Shown here one piece after another: positions 24,814 through 34,508 of a DNA stretch of 64,000 bases. The notes under the pieces are model-generated. The model worked only from the letters and a program-made list of their open reading frames with translations, searched no databases and was not told the origin of the DNA. Each line of letters begins with the position of its first letter. Positions within the stretch are counted from its first letter, which is position 1. The translations under genes and the position numbers were made by a program. Source of the stretch: Parasphingopyxis sp. (GTDB taxonomy: Bacteria > Pseudomonadota > Alphaproteobacteria > Sphingomonadales > Sphingomonadaceae); the NCBI RefSeq assembly GCF_028279465.1, contig NZ_JANQNS010000009.1:42986-106985 (forward strand). The letters are read 5' to 3'.

Positions 24814-25863
24814 TCAAAATGATCCGAGACCATTTAGATCCAATATCTGCTGCGCCGGGCGTTCGGCCATGACAGCAAACATCTCGTCGCCGCGTTCGGT
24901 GCGCTCGACATTCATCGAGGCGAAGATCGCCATGACAAAGCCGGAAAAGCTGCCGCGGCGATAGGCCATGCGGCAGTCTTCGTCCGTGATCTCCACGCCC
25001 TGCGCGCGCAGCTGCGCGGCATAGTCATCGAGTAACCGAAACTCCTCGGCCTTGCGCACTTCCGGGTCGGCGATGCTGGTGCCGATCAGATAGGCGATGT
25101 CGGTCGGCCCGGAGCCGAGTCCGACGGTTTGCCAGTCGACGACCGTCGCCGCGCCGGTTTCCGGGTGAAAGAGGATATTGTCGATGCGGAAATCGCCATG
25201 GACAATGGTCGGCGCGGCGAGCGGCTGGTCGAGATAATCGTCGAGGCGCGCGATGAAGGCATCGCCCATTGCGAAGATGTCCGCGCCGAGCCGTTCGCGG
25301 TACCGTTCCTTGAAACCCTGATAGAGGCCGGGGAGAAGCGTGCGGACCAGCTCTTTGTTCGTGGCGCCAAAGCCTAGCCATGCATAATCGGCATGCCGCG
25401 GCGAATCCCAGAGCGGCGCATGAAGCTTAGCCGCCTCTGCAATTGCCGCTTCGATCATCGGAATATCGGCGCCTTCGAGTTGATCGCCCTGCTGGGCTGG
25501 GCTCATATCGCCGAGCAGCAGCGCGAAATCGACATCATCATCGGCGATCTCGGCATGATAGCAGGGCGGACAGGCGACCGGGATCTCGTCGGCCAGATCG
25601 CGGTACCAACTGATTTCGAGCGTGTAGTTGCGCAGCGTCTTGGCGATATGCCGACTTTCTGGGTTGGTGCTCGGGCATTTGGCGACGATGCGGTCCGGGC
25701 CGTCATGCCCGTCCCAGTCCAGCGTCAGGCGAAAGCTGTCGCACATCTGGCCGGTGCCGATCGTCTGGTGCGCGAAGCCGGTTAGCGAGCCGGTCGGCGC
25801 GCCGATTTTCTCCTCGAGCCAGGCGGTCGTGAACTGTTCGGGTCGGGTCGGAATGACGGACAT
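24814..25863 (-). CDS. Phosphotransferase family protein (aminoglycoside/choline-kinase-like)
   Basis: A 349-residue kinase-like protein with the Brenner motif IVHGDFRIDNILF (catalytic aspartate) and the metal-binding VVDWQTVGLGSG about 20 residues later. The N-terminal lobe carries GTGQMCDSFRL and IVAKCPS with the ATP lysine. Such proteins phosphorylate hydroxyl groups of small molecules, including choline-like or sterol-like compounds and, in some cases, antibiotics; the substrate here is unknown. It begins one base after the stop of the CrtC-like gene, so the two form a tight pair. Confidence 0.88.
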   Translation of the reverse strand: MSVIPTRPEQFTTAWLEEKIGAPTGSLTGFAHQTIGTGQMCDSFRLTLDWDGHDGPDRIVAKCPSTNPESRHIAKTLRNYTLEISWYRDLADEIPVACPPCYHAEIADDDVDFALLLGDMSPAQQGDQLEGADIPMIEAAIAEAAKLHAPLWDSPRHADYAWLGFGATNKELVRTLLPGLYQGFKERYRERLGADIFAMGDAFIARLDDYLDQPLAAPTIVHGDFRIDNILFHPETGAATVVDWQTVGLGSGPTDIAYLIGTSIADPEVRKAEEFRLLDDYAAQLRAQGVEITDEDCRMAYRRGSFSGFVMAIFASMNVERTERGDEMFAVMAERPAQQILDLNGLGSF

Positions 25864-25864
25864 A

Positions 25865-26959
25865 TCAGACAGCAGGATCCAGCAGGCCGGTAAAGCCGCT
25901 CGGCGCATGCGGCCCGATCAGCAATTGCTCGAGCACGCCATGACCATGATGCTCTTCGCCGCCGAGTGTCAGTGTGGCGCGCGAAAAGGCCTGGATATGC
26001 CAGTGGAGCTGCTCGTGCGGGTTCGCGCCCGCTTCGATCGTGTCATAGGCGGTCTCGATATCACCATGGTCCATCCCATGGCCCCAGATCGGGTGAGTGT
26101 AGCCGAGGCCCGACATATGGAAATCGGGGCCCACCGGTTCAATCAGAAGCCGCGCATCGCCGGCCGGATCGAGCGCAACGTCGAGCGACGCGACCCGGCG
26201 CGTGCCGTCCGCATAGCGCACCGCATAATCGATGCGGTCGTGATCGACCGGCGCGCCATCCAGCGCATCGATTACGGCGCGCCGGTTCCATCCCGCGCCT
26301 TCGGCGTCGTCATTGGTGTGAAAGAAGGTCGCGTGATCGGGGAAGTTCAGCGGCGCCCAGAGCCAGTAGAATTGCGGCAGGCTCCCGCTGGGTGGCGGCT
26401 GGGATTCAGGGGCGCCGACCGGGCGGATGCCCCAGCTCCGGTCCCGCGTGCCGAAGTGCGTATCGCCGGCAAGCGCATGATCCTGCCCGTCATGGGTGAT
26501 CGTGCCGGACCAGCTGCCGCTCTGCGTCATGCGCGTATAGTCCATGAACATGCGCGGGCCGTTGCGGCGCGTGAAACGCGGTTCTTCGATCGGCGCGTGG
26601 CGTGCAGTGAAGGTGATATCGGCGGTGACCGGGCTGTCATTGTCCGAAACGGTGAGGCGCAGCTTTTCCAGCGCCTCGACGATCTCGATACGGATCGGGC
26701 CGACTTCGAGATCGAGCCGCTCCGACCCCATCCTGCGTGAGGCACGGACATTATACTGCACGCCGTCGATCAGCAGGCAAAAGCTCGCATCGATGATATC
26801 GAGTTGCGGATAAAGGCCCATCGCGGCAGCGAAGAACAGGCTGCCGTCCGCGCTATAGCCGTTGAAGAAATAGCGGTCGTAGAAATTCCGGTCGGTGCCA
26901 GAAACGGCCATCGGCTCTGGCGTCTGGTGCAGCGGGAAATCGTCGCCCTTGGTCAGCAT
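25865..26959 (-). CDS. CrtC/lipocalin-like conserved protein (DUF7064/7065-like)
   Basis: A 364-residue protein of mainly beta character with many paired aromatic strands (NFYDRYFFNGYSADG, DYTRMTQSGSWSG, THFGTRDRSWGIRPVG, FYWLWAPLNF). This resembles the hydroxyneurosporene-hydratase/AttH double-lipocalin group. Family members bind or modify hydrophobic compounds, but activity is not proven for this branch. The start at 26959 follows GGGAGAGAG. It sits one base upstream of the phosphotransferase gene, which is a recurring partnership and suggests that both handle one lipophilic substrate. Confidence 0.72.
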   Translation of the reverse strand: MLTKGDDFPLHQTPEPMAVSGTDRNFYDRYFFNGYSADGSLFFAAAMGLYPQLDIIDASFCLLIDGVQYNVRASRRMGSERLDLEVGPIRIEIVEALEKLRLTVSDNDSPVTADITFTARHAPIEEPRFTRRNGPRMFMDYTRMTQSGSWSGTITHDGQDHALAGDTHFGTRDRSWGIRPVGAPESQPPPSGSLPQFYWLWAPLNFPDHATFFHTNDDAEGAGWNRRAVIDALDGAPVDHDRIDYAVRYADGTRRVASLDVALDPAGDARLLIEPVGPDFHMSGLGYTHPIWGHGMDHGDIETAYDTIEAGANPHEQLHWHIQAFSRATLTLGGEEHHGHGVLEQLLIGPHAPSGFTGLLDPAV

Positions 26960-27029
26960 TCTGCTCTCTCCCCTTTCCCCTTTCCCTCTCTTTGGGCGAC
27001 GTTGGCACATTCTGCGTCGTACGCAAATA

Positions 27030-28034
27030 TCAGGCCGGGTGGGCTGCACTCGCATGTCCGCCCCACAGGCCGAGCGCGGGATCGGCGGCGAGCAGGACGT
27101 CCGCGCCGATGCGGCGTTCGAGCGCGGTGCGCCAGTCGGGATGGGCCTTGATCTGCGCGATGACGGCGGGGTGGGCGCTCAGCGTTATGGTACCCGAACC
27201 GCTGGCGCGTTCCGCCCTGCGAAGCAGCGCCCGGGCCGCGCTCGCCGCGCATTCATATTGCGCATATTCAAGGAGCGACGGGCGGACGCGCTTGCGGACG
27301 ACCTGAAGCAGCCCGAAGCCGTTGACCGATGTCCGCTCGAAAGGCTGGGGCAGTACGGCGTCGAGCGCTTCCGCGGCCGCTTGCCGTTCGGCCTTGGCCG
27401 ACAGGCTCGGCAGATCGATGACGATCGATCCGCCGATATCGAGCCGCCGGATCGCTTCACCCGTCGCCCGGGCTCCGGCCTGTGCCAGTTCGGCGGGCGG
27501 TAGCGTGCCGTCGACATCGGCCACGGTCATCGCCGGTGTCAGGGCGATGCGCAGCGCTCCGCCTGGAAAAGGCACCGCACCCGTCGCCGCCTGTTCAATG
27601 AGTTCCGACCATCCTGCCGCTTCCAGCGCATCGGGTTCGTGGTTGGCAAGCGTGCGGACCGGTAGGCCGCTCGCCTTTAGCCCGTCGAGCAGGCTTGGCG
27701 CAGGCGATGCCGTTCGTCCTTTGGCCGCCATCCGCGCCCGCGCGATCTTGCGCTTGCCCGGCTCGGGGATCGCGCTGCGGACGATCTCGACGAGTAGCGC
27801 TTGGCCCTCCGTCGGATCGGCGGGTAGCGGCTCCATCAGCGCATCTTCGCCATTTTCCAGTTCGAGGCGCCCGGCGCGGCGGCCCGGCAGGATCTCGATC
27901 AGCCGCGCCTCGCAAACTACACCGGGCTGCACTCCCGCGTCATCGGGCCCGATACGGGCTTCGAGGATCGCATCGCCGTCGACCAGCGCCGCGCGCGTCT
28001 CGCCAATGCCATCCTCATAAAGCCATTCAGCCAA
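27030..28034 (-). CDS. Ribonuclease E/G family protein, short form
   Basis: A 334-residue protein matching the catalytic core of RNase G/E: EDGIGETRAALVDGDAILEARI at the N-terminus (in two parts), VADVDGTLPP with a conserved aspartate, GGSIVIDLPSL with the second catalytic aspartate, and SLLEYAQYECAASAARALLRRAE. It lacks the CxxC zinc link and the C-terminal scaffold of RNase E. It probably trims rRNA or tRNA precursors. It overlaps the maf gene by eight bases, so the two are coupled. Confidence 0.85.
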   Translation of the reverse strand: MAEWLYEDGIGETRAALVDGDAILEARIGPDDAGVQPGVVCEARLIEILPGRRAGRLELENGEDALMEPLPADPTEGQALLVEIVRSAIPEPGKRKIARARMAAKGRTASPAPSLLDGLKASGLPVRTLANHEPDALEAAGWSELIEQAATGAVPFPGGALRIALTPAMTVADVDGTLPPAELAQAGARATGEAIRRLDIGGSIVIDLPSLSAKAERQAAAEALDAVLPQPFERTSVNGFGLLQVVRKRVRPSLLEYAQYECAASAARALLRRAERASGSGTITLSAHPAVIAQIKAHPDWRTALERRIGADVLLAADPALGLWGGHASAAHPA

Positions 28035-28608
28035 GGGGATATCCCGCGCTTTCGAGCAGCGTTCGGGTTTCGTAGAGCGGCAGGCCGATCACCCCGGAAT
28101 GGCTGCCCGACAGGAAGCGGACCCAGCTTTCGGCAAAACCTTGGATCGCATAGCCGCCCGCCTTGCCGCGCCATTCGCCGCGCGCGAGATAGGCTGTGAC
28201 TTCGCGTTCGGTCAGCCGTTTGAAGGTGACGATGGTCGTCGAGAGTTTGTGGCACGCACGGCTTTCCGCATCGATCACAGTCACCGCAGACAGCACGCGA
28301 TGTCGCCGCCCGCTCAACAGGGTCAGACAATCGCGCGCCGCATCTTCCTCTTCTGTTTTCGGCAATATCCGCCGGCCCGCTGCTACGACGGTATCGGCGG
28401 CCAGCACGAGCGATCCGGCATGGTGCGGCGCAACGGCCGCCGCCTTCTCCGCCGCCATCCGCATCGCATAGTCGCGCGGCAGCTCTCCGGCGTGCGGCGT
28501 CTCGTCGATATCGGCGGGGTCAATCGCATCGGGCTCGACGCCGATGCGCGCAAGCAATGCCTTCCGGCGCGGGCTGGCCGAGGCGAGGACTAATCGTTTC
28601 GGGCGCAC
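28027..28608 (-). CDS. maf: Maf-family nucleoside-triphosphate pyrophosphatase
   Basis: A 193-residue house-cleaning enzyme. The start carries LVLASASPRRKALL, followed by AADTVVAAGRRIL with the metal-binding aspartate and GKAGGYAIQGFAESWV. Maf proteins hydrolyse dTTP, UTP or modified nucleotides to monophosphates. The gene is 15 bases downstream of infA and overlaps the ribonuclease gene, which is a conserved alphaproteobacterial order. Confidence 0.93.
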   Translation of the reverse strand: MRPKRLVLASASPRRKALLARIGVEPDAIDPADIDETPHAGELPRDYAMRMAAEKAAAVAPHHAGSLVLAADTVVAAGRRILPKTEEEDAARDCLTLLSGRRHRVLSAVTVIDAESRACHKLSTTIVTFKRLTEREVTAYLARGEWRGKAGGYAIQGFAESWVRFLSGSHSGVIGLPLYETRTLLESAGYPLG

Positions 28609-28623
28609 GGGCGCGCGGCCTGC

Positions 28624-28842
28624 TTATTTGAAGCGATAGGTGATACGGCCCTTGGTGAGGTCGTAGGGCGTCAGCTCGACAAGCACTTCGTCGCCGACGA
28701 GCACGCGGATGCGGTTCTTGCGCATCTTGCCGGCCGTGTGGCCGAGTATCTCATGATCATTTTCGAGTTTGACACGGAACATTGCATTCGGAAGCAATTC
28801 CATCACATGTCCGCGCATCTCGAGCAGTTCTTCTTTAGCCAT
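28624..28842 (-). CDS. infA: Translation initiation factor IF-1
   Basis: A 72-residue single OB-fold protein, [18 protein letters not shown] to GRITYRFK, which is full length for IF-1. It blocks the A site of the 30S subunit during initiation. The ATG at 28842 is the family start; open frame further upstream has no family sequence. It is the first gene of the minus-strand row infA-maf-RNase, and its promoter should lie in the 245-base gap before the divergent receptor gene. Confidence 0.97.
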   Translation of the reverse strand: MAKEELLEMRGHVMELLPNAMFRVKLENDHEILGHTAGKMRKNRIRVLVGDEVLVELTPYDLTKGRITYRFK

Positions 28843-29087
28843 AATCGTCCATATAGTGCCAAAAATCCGCGCCGCCATAGCGGCAAGCCGCGGAAAAGGG
28901 AAGGGATCGCGCGGTTCCGAGCCGCGGAGCAACCGCGCTTCCCCTAGGGCGGTTTGCGACATGGTGCGACACTTTCGGCGCGAACCGGTATAATCCTGGA
29001 ACATATCGGCCCTAAAGACAGGGTTGGTTGCAAACGTTTCGATGCTAGTGACGTCATGATCGGCCGACATATGGGAAGCCCTTGGTA

Positions 29088-31619
29088 ATGCTGTATAATC
29101 CTGCGCCACGCGCATCACGGGGCATCGCTGCGATATCCTACGGGGCGCTGGCCGTTGCGCTGCTGATATCCGCACCGCCGGCGCACGCGCAAAATGCCGA
29201 TCCGCCGTTATTCGGAGAAACGCTCGATCCGGGCGAAGGCGAGCCGCTGATCGTCGTTTTGGGCGGCCGGTTGAGTGGGCAGGTTATCGGCGACATTCCG
29301 GCCGAGCTGGACCTGGGCGAAGACGATATCGCCGCCTATGGGGCCTCCTCGATTCAGGACCTGCTTGAGGCGATCGCGCCGCAAACCGGCTCGGCCCGCG
29401 GCAGAGGCGGCGGCGGACGCCCGATCATCCTGCTGAACGGGCAGCGCATATCGAGTTTCCGTGAGCTGCGCGATCTGCCGCCCGAAGCGATCGAACGGGT
29501 GCAGGTGTTCCCCGAAGAATTGGCGATCCGCTATGGTTTTCGTCCCGACCAGCGCGTCGTGAATTTCATTCTCAAGCCCAATTTCGCGGCGATTGCCGGC
29601 GAAGTCGAACATGGCATGGCGACCCAGGGCGGGTTCGCGATGAGCGAGATCGAGGCGACACTAACGCGGATCGGCGAATCCGGCCGGCTCAATATCGATA
29701 TCGAATATCAGCGCGAAGGCGCGATCCTGGAGAGCGAGCGCGATATCGTGCAGCCTGAGATCGACGCGCTGGGGCTGGTCGACAATGCGGATTTCCGGAC
29801 GCTTAGAGGCCAGAAAGACACGGTCGAATTCAACGCGACATATAGTCGCCGCTTCTCCGAAAACACGACTGCGACGCTGAGTGCGGAATATACGTTCGAA
29901 GACACGGTCGCGCAGCTTGGTCTGCCCGATGTCGATCTGACAGTCCCGGCGTCCAGTCCGTTTGCGCAATCGCCTGTCGACGAGATGATTACGCGGCTGC
30001 TGCCTGCTATCGGCGGCACGCTTGAACGGTTCACGACCGAGCAGAATGCCGAAGCCGGGCTCACGGTCAACGGGCAGTTGGGTGATTATCGCTGGGCGTT
30101 CACCGGCAATTATAGCCGCGAAATTACCGAAACGCGTACCGAGCGGGCGTTCGGGCTTACCAGCCTGCAAACGCGGATTGCGGCGGGCGATCCATCGCTC
30201 GATCCGTTCGCGGCTGATCTCGGCGCGGGCCTTGGCTTCACGCGCGACGATGCACGCGGCGTGGTGCAGAATGCGGATGCGGAGTTCAATATTACCGGGA
30301 GCCCGTTCGCGCTGCCTGCCGGGCCGGTCAATATCAGTCTGACCGGCGGTTTCGAATGGCGTGCAATTGACAGCCGCGCGACGCAGGGCGGTATTTTGAG
30401 TGTTGCCGATCTCGACCGCACCAGCGGCGTCGGACGGGCCAGCGTCGATATTCCGCTCACCAGCCGAAGCGAGGGCTTTCTCGGCGCGATCGGCGATATC
30501 TCGCTCAATCTGAATATCGGCTATTCCGAGTTCAGCGATTTCGGCGGGCTGCTCGAATATGGCTATGGGATCAACTGGGAGCCGATCGACGGGCTCACCT
30601 TTCTCGCCAGCATTATCGGGGAAGAGGCCGCGCCGACCGTTCAGCAGCTCGGCAATCCGATCATCGCGACGCCGGGCGTAAGCGCGTTCGATTTCACCAA
30701 TGGCGAGAGCGTTCTTGTCGAGCGGACGACCGGCGGCAATCCCGCGCTGCTCGGCGAAGACCGGCGCGATTTCAAGCTCGGCGTGAATTTCGCCCCTGGT
30801 GATTCGAGCGAGATCCGCTTCATCGCGGAGTATATCAATAACGATAGCGAGAATGTCACCGCCGCCTTTCCGCTGCTGACACCCGAGATCGAGGCGGCGT
30901 TTCCCGATCGCGTGACCCGCAACGGCGCGGGAACGCTGATCGCGATCGATGCGAGGCCCGTGAATTTCGCCGAAACCCGCGCCGAGCGTATCCGCTATGG
31001 CATGAACCTGTCGGGCCGGATTGGCAGCGAGCGTGAGAGACGCGGCCGGGGCGGTCCGCCTTCCGGAGCCCGACGTGCGGGCGAAAGCGGCGAGGCGCGC
31101 GCGAGCCGCGGACCCGGACGGCCACGGGGCCGGCCTAGCCGCTGGCGGCTATCCGTGTTCCACACATATCGGCTGGACGAAACCGTGCTGATCCGCCCCG
31201 GCGTCGCCGAACTCGATTTGCTCGACGGGTCGGTGACCGCCAGCGACACACCGCTCGCGCGCCATTCGGTCGAGCTCGAAGGCGGCTTCTTCCATAATGG
31301 TATCGGCATGCGCGTGAACGCCGAATATACGGGAGCGGCGCGGATCGATGGCGATCCACTGCTCGGCACCGACAGCCTCTTCTTCCGCGATCTCTTCAAG
31401 ATGAATGTGCGTGCCTTCTTCAATTTCGACAGCCGGCCTGGACTGGTCGAGGACGTGCCGTTTCTTGGCGGCGCGCGTCTGGCGCTACGCGTCGACAATC
31501 TGTTCGGCGGGATTCGCCGGGTGACAGACCAAAATGGCGATGTCCCGCTTGCCTATCAGCCGGGATTCATCGACCCGCGCGGCCGCTATATAGAATTGAG
31601 CTTCCGGAAGCGGTTTTAG
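29088..31619 (+). CDS. TonB-dependent receptor-like outer-membrane protein
   Basis: An 843-residue protein with a signal peptide ([17 protein letters not shown] end near residue 35), a plug domain ([54 protein letters not shown]) and a long barrel ending in SFRKRF. The plug departs from siderophore receptors: it has an [20 protein letters not shown] strand instead of the usual GPxSxLYG motif, as in a group common in sphingomonads. An Arg/Gly/Pro-rich loop lies near residue 650. The ATG at 29088 follows GGAAG; a TTG at 29082 is an alternative. The ligand is unknown. Confidence 0.9.
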   Translation: MLYNPAPRASRGIAAISYGALAVALLISAPPAHAQNADPPLFGETLDPGEGEPLIVVLGGRLSGQVIGDIPAELDLGEDDIAAYGASSIQDLLEAIAPQTGSARGRGGGGRPIILLNGQRISSFRELRDLPPEAIERVQVFPEELAIRYGFRPDQRVVNFILKPNFAAIAGEVEHGMATQGGFAMSEIEATLTRIGESGRLNIDIEYQREGAILESERDIVQPEIDALGLVDNADFRTLRGQKDTVEFNATYSRRFSENTTATLSAEYTFEDTVAQLGLPDVDLTVPASSPFAQSPVDEMITRLLPAIGGTLERFTTEQNAEAGLTVNGQLGDYRWAFTGNYSREITETRTERAFGLTSLQTRIAAGDPSLDPFAADLGAGLGFTRDDARGVVQNADAEFNITGSPFALPAGPVNISLTGGFEWRAIDSRATQGGILSVADLDRTSGVGRASVDIPLTSRSEGFLGAIGDISLNLNIGYSEFSDFGGLLEYGYGINWEPIDGLTFLASIIGEEAAPTVQQLGNPIIATPGVSAFDFTNGESVLVERTTGGNPALLGEDRRDFKLGVNFAPGDSSEIRFIAEYINNDSENVTAAFPLLTPEIEAAFPDRVTRNGAGTLIAIDARPVNFAETRAERIRYGMNLSGRIGSERERRGRGGPPSGARRAGESGEARASRGPGRPRGRPSRWRLSVFHTYRLDETVLIRPGVAELDLLDGSVTASDTPLARHSVELEGGFFHNGIGMRVNAEYTGAARIDGDPLLGTDSLFFRDLFKMNVRAFFNFDSRPGLVEDVPFLGGARLALRVDNLFGGIRRVTDQNGDVPLAYQPGFIDPRGRYIELSFRKRF

Positions 31620-31629
31620 GCTTCGGACT

Positions 31630-32493
31630 CTAGTTTCGGCCCAATGCGCGTTGGGCCTTGGCCATGGCGCGCCAGGCCAGCGATTTCATATGGTTCTGGT
31701 GCGGGAAGCGTTTGGGTGGGGCAGGATTGAGGCCTAGCCGCCGCAGCGTCGCATTGAGCGAGCGGGCATATTTCTCGCGATACACCCATTCCGAGCGCCA
31801 TGTGATCGAAAGCGAGAGGGACGCCGCCGGACCGTTTTTCACCCAGTGCGGCGCCTTCACCGGGACGTAGATGGCTTTGCCGGCCGGCAAGGCGTGCGCC
31901 ATGCCCCGCGCCGCGAAATTGTCGCGCCATTCGAGATTGCGATGGCCGCCTTCGTGAAAGGCTTCATGCGCCTGGCTCGGCGCGAGTTCCTCGTCATCGG
32001 CCGGGAACACGGTCATCGTCTTGCTGCCGCGGACTTGCAGCAGGATATTGTGCTCCGGGTCCATATGATAGGGGGTCACCGCACCGGGCGAGGAGAGGAA
32101 AATAAAGCCTTGAAGGTCGATCATCTCGCCGGTGATATCCCGGACGATCGGTTCGATCTCCGCCAGCGTCTCGTGCAGCAGGTCGCGATAGGCGGGCACC
32201 TGCTCGATGAATTTGAGCACCATCCAGCTGCCATTGGTTTCGATATTCTCCAGCGTTTCGAGAATGCCGAGGCCGTTGGCCGGGACATCGGCGGGGTTGA
32301 TGCCGACGGGCAGATCGCCGCGATTATATTCGACATCCTCGGGCCGCATCGCCCGGGCGAGATCGGCCAGCGCGGCATTGGTAAGCAGCGGGTGTTCGGA
32401 CAGTCGGTGATCGAGCAGAGCGGGCGTTTCCGGATAGGCGGCGCGCAACGTGGCGCGCGCATTGTCGGTGAAGATCGCTTCAGTCGCCGTCAT
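31630..32493 (-). CDS. Cupin-like (JmjC-related) protein
   Basis: A 287-residue protein with a cupin_8/JmjC-like core: the iron ligands HMDPEHN (HxD) and a distal histidine in VPVKAPHWVKNG, with a LQGFIFLSSPGAVTPY strand before them. Related proteins are Fe(II)/2-oxoglutarate hydroxylases acting on amino-acid side chains or small molecules, though bacterial ones are rarely characterised. Its first 14 bases overlap the 3' end of the acyltransferase gene upstream, so the two are coupled. The stop lies 10 bases from that of the convergent receptor gene. Confidence 0.82.
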   Translation of the reverse strand: MTATEAIFTDNARATLRAAYPETPALLDHRLSEHPLLTNAALADLARAMRPEDVEYNRGDLPVGINPADVPANGLGILETLENIETNGSWMVLKFIEQVPAYRDLLHETLAEIEPIVRDITGEMIDLQGFIFLSSPGAVTPYHMDPEHNILLQVRGSKTMTVFPADDEELAPSQAHEAFHEGGHRNLEWRDNFAARGMAHALPAGKAIYVPVKAPHWVKNGPAASLSLSITWRSEWVYREKYARSLNATLRRLGLNPAPPKRFPHQNHMKSLAWRAMAKAQRALGRN

Positions 32494-33724
32494 TGTCGCT
32501 ACCCTTCATCTTTCCGGCGATCCCGCGCGCCCGCGACGCCATATCTTCGGCGGACCGGCAGGCGCGGAACACCGCCCGATGCCGGCGGCCGCCCAGTGGG
32601 ACGGACACGCGGACGATATCGCGGCGCTCGGCCCACAGGCTGTCGATCATGGAATGGCCCTCTTCCGCGCAGCTATCGAGCCATTCGATATCGCGGCGCT
32701 CCAGGATTTTCAGATTATAGCGCTCGATCAATATGCCGGGGGAATAACGCGCATAGCGTTCGTCGAATGCGATCTTGTAAGAAAAACCGCCGGGCGCGGT
32801 CAGGAAGTTGACGAGCATCGCGATCGGCGCGCCATCGAGATCGATCCGGTGAAAATCGAGCTTGCCCGCCGCATGGGCGCCAGTGGCCACGATTTCGAAA
32901 AATTTCGCGAGCGTCGCCTCGCAGGCCATTGCCGAGCCGTTTTTCCCCTTCCAGCCTTGTCTTTCGAGCGCCAGAAACGCGCCGATCCAGGGGTCTGCAT
33001 CCTCGTCTGCGCCGAGCGTCGCGTAGCGGACCTCGCCCTGATCGGCGAGCCGGTTCGCCAGCCGGTTCATCTCTTTGCGTTTCTTCTTGCGAACAGTGTC
33101 CGTCCAATAGTCGTCGGGCGTCTTGTCGCTGCGCAGCAGCGCGCGGCGCGTCCGGTAAACGACGTCGCAAGGCCGGTCGAGCGCGGCGCTCGCGCGTTCG
33201 AGACCGCGCACAATGCGTCCGTCCGCCGGCAGGCCGCGGATGTGCAGAAGGCCGGTCGCCCAATCGGTTTCGTCGAGCGATTGGAGCAATATCTGCCAGA
33301 ATCGGTCCTCCATGCCACGCCGGATGAGCGGCGCATCGAGGAAGCTGTGATGATGTGTCCAGTTCTGCACATGGCGGAGAGGAATTCGGCCATAGTCCGT
33401 TTCGATCATCAGCGGGATGAGACCAACGAGAAGCCCGCTTGTCGATGTGACGACTGCGAGTTTGACCGTGTCCGGCTCGGCGAGCAGCGCCAGCGAGGGT
33501 TGGAGGAACCAGCCTTCGGCGAAACAATTGGGTTCCGACGCTTGATCGGCCAGCACCGACCATTGCGCCACAATGCTTGCAGACAGGGATTCCGGCGTCT
33601 GGAAAGTGCAGGCGAGCTTCCACTCGTCGGTCGCGCTTACCGGGCGTGTCGGGGCTCCCAACAGGCGGCGCCGCGAAGCGTGGGTCGTTTCCGACGGTAT
33701 CGAAATGGACTGACCCGTAAACAT
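32480..33724 (-). CDS. CelD/FemAB-like GNAT acyltransferase
   Basis: A 414-residue protein of the double-GNAT type found in CelD/BcsL-like and FemAB-like proteins. It contains KKRKEMNRLANRLADQG and the acetyltransferase core FFEIVATGAHAAGKLDFHRI followed by DGAPIAMLVNFLTAPGGFSYKIAFDERYARYSPG (in two parts). Members modify exopolysaccharides or peptidoglycan precursors, or transfer aminoacyl groups. No signal peptide or membrane helix is seen, so it is cytosolic. Coupling with the cupin protein suggests a two-step modification of one product. Confidence 0.82.
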   Translation of the reverse strand: MFTGQSISIPSETTHASRRRLLGAPTRPVSATDEWKLACTFQTPESLSASIVAQWSVLADQASEPNCFAEGWFLQPSLALLAEPDTVKLAVVTSTSGLLVGLIPLMIETDYGRIPLRHVQNWTHHHSFLDAPLIRRGMEDRFWQILLQSLDETDWATGLLHIRGLPADGRIVRGLERASAALDRPCDVVYRTRRALLRSDKTPDDYWTDTVRKKKRKEMNRLANRLADQGEVRYATLGADEDADPWIGAFLALERQGWKGKNGSAMACEATLAKFFEIVATGAHAAGKLDFHRIDLDGAPIAMLVNFLTAPGGFSYKIAFDERYARYSPGILIERYNLKILERRDIEWLDSCAEEGHSMIDSLWAERRDIVRVSVPLGGRRHRAVFRACRSAEDMASRARGIAGKMKGSDNDGD

Positions 33725-33840
33725 GCATCGCTCTCCGGCATCTGGCGAACCGGTGTTTAGGCGGATGAGGTTAAATCAATTTTGAAGAGCGCGGTTTGCG
33801 GAAACGGTTAATCTGTAAACCATGTCCGTCATCGAGCCCA

Positions 33841-33875
33841 AAGAAAAAGCCCCACCGGACGAATCCGGCAGGGCC
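33841..33875 (-). terminator. Leftward intrinsic terminator with no obvious gene
   Basis: The hairpin GCCC-CA-CCGGA-CGAA-TCCGG-CA-GGGC at 33850-33875 is preceded on the plus strand by AAAGAAAAA, which reads as a U-rich tail for leftward transcripts. No protein gene ends leftward here; the nearest rightward gene begins at 33955 and the leftward acyltransferase gene begins downstream at 33724. It may close a short RNA starting between 33880 and 33950. Confidence 0.6.
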
Positions 33876-33969
33876 AAGGTTCAGGAAAGCGCTAGTTGCA
33901 ACATTTTTGACGCAATTGCAAGAATTGCATGTTTGCTGACCTATACCGTGCTTCGTGGTAGAAGACGGA

Positions 33970-34431
33970 ATGGATATTGATCCGATAGCTGCCATTCAGC
34001 AGATCATCGACGGCACGAGTGAAGGGCGTGGTCCGCCGCCCTATGTCGCCGGTTTGCGGCTTGAGCGCATGGTGTTCACCGCAGTCGAACGCGGCAAGTT
34101 CACGCTTGAATGGGTGCCTGAGATGCATCATTGTCAATATGACGGGATCGTCCAGGGCGGGGTGCTCAATGTGGTTGCCGATACTGGGTAATCGTTCGCG
34201 CACTGGTCTACGGCTGTCGAAAGCGAGAGCTATTCGACGGCGGAATTTTCGACCAGATTTTTCCGGCCAGTCAAAGCGGGCGACAAGATGATTGTCGAAA
34301 ATGTCGTGCTCAATCGTTCGCGGCGAATAGCCGTAATCGAATCGACTTTCGTCCACGCCGAGACAGGTAAGCTGCATGCAAAGGTGACCGGCAGTTGGAT
34401 GATCACCCAGCGGAATTTCGGGGACGGATAA
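33970..34431 (+). pseudogene. PaaI-type hotdog thioesterase interrupted by one in-frame TAA
   Basis: The frame encodes a complete PaaI-like acyl-CoA thioesterase of about 153 residues: WVPEMHHCQYDGIVQGGVLNVVADTG, a stop TAA at 34189-34191, then SFAHWSTAVESESYSTAEF and onward in the same frame to MITQRNFGDG and a TAA at 34429. The HhCQ...GGVLxxxADTG block matches the hotdog active-site segment, and the stop falls at a variable residue directly after it. There is no frameshift. The ATG at 33970 follows GAAGACGGA; a GTG at 33955 is an alternative. Without read-through only the first 73 or 78 residues are made. Confidence 0.82.
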
Positions 34432-34451
34432 GCGGGGCGAGGTCGCGGTAA

Positions 34452-34489
34452 GAAAAAGCCCGCCCGGATCGCTCCGAACGGGCTTTTCT
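34452..34489. terminator. Bidirectional terminator between the thioesterase remnant and hppA
   Basis: The stem AAAAAGCCCG pairs with CGGGCTTTTCT around an inner CCGGA/TCCG hairpin. A-rich and T-rich flanks let it work on both strands, ending the leftward pyrophosphatase message and any rightward thioesterase transcript. Confidence 0.8.
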
Positions 34490-34508
34490 GTTAGCGTGCT
34501 TGGTTAAG

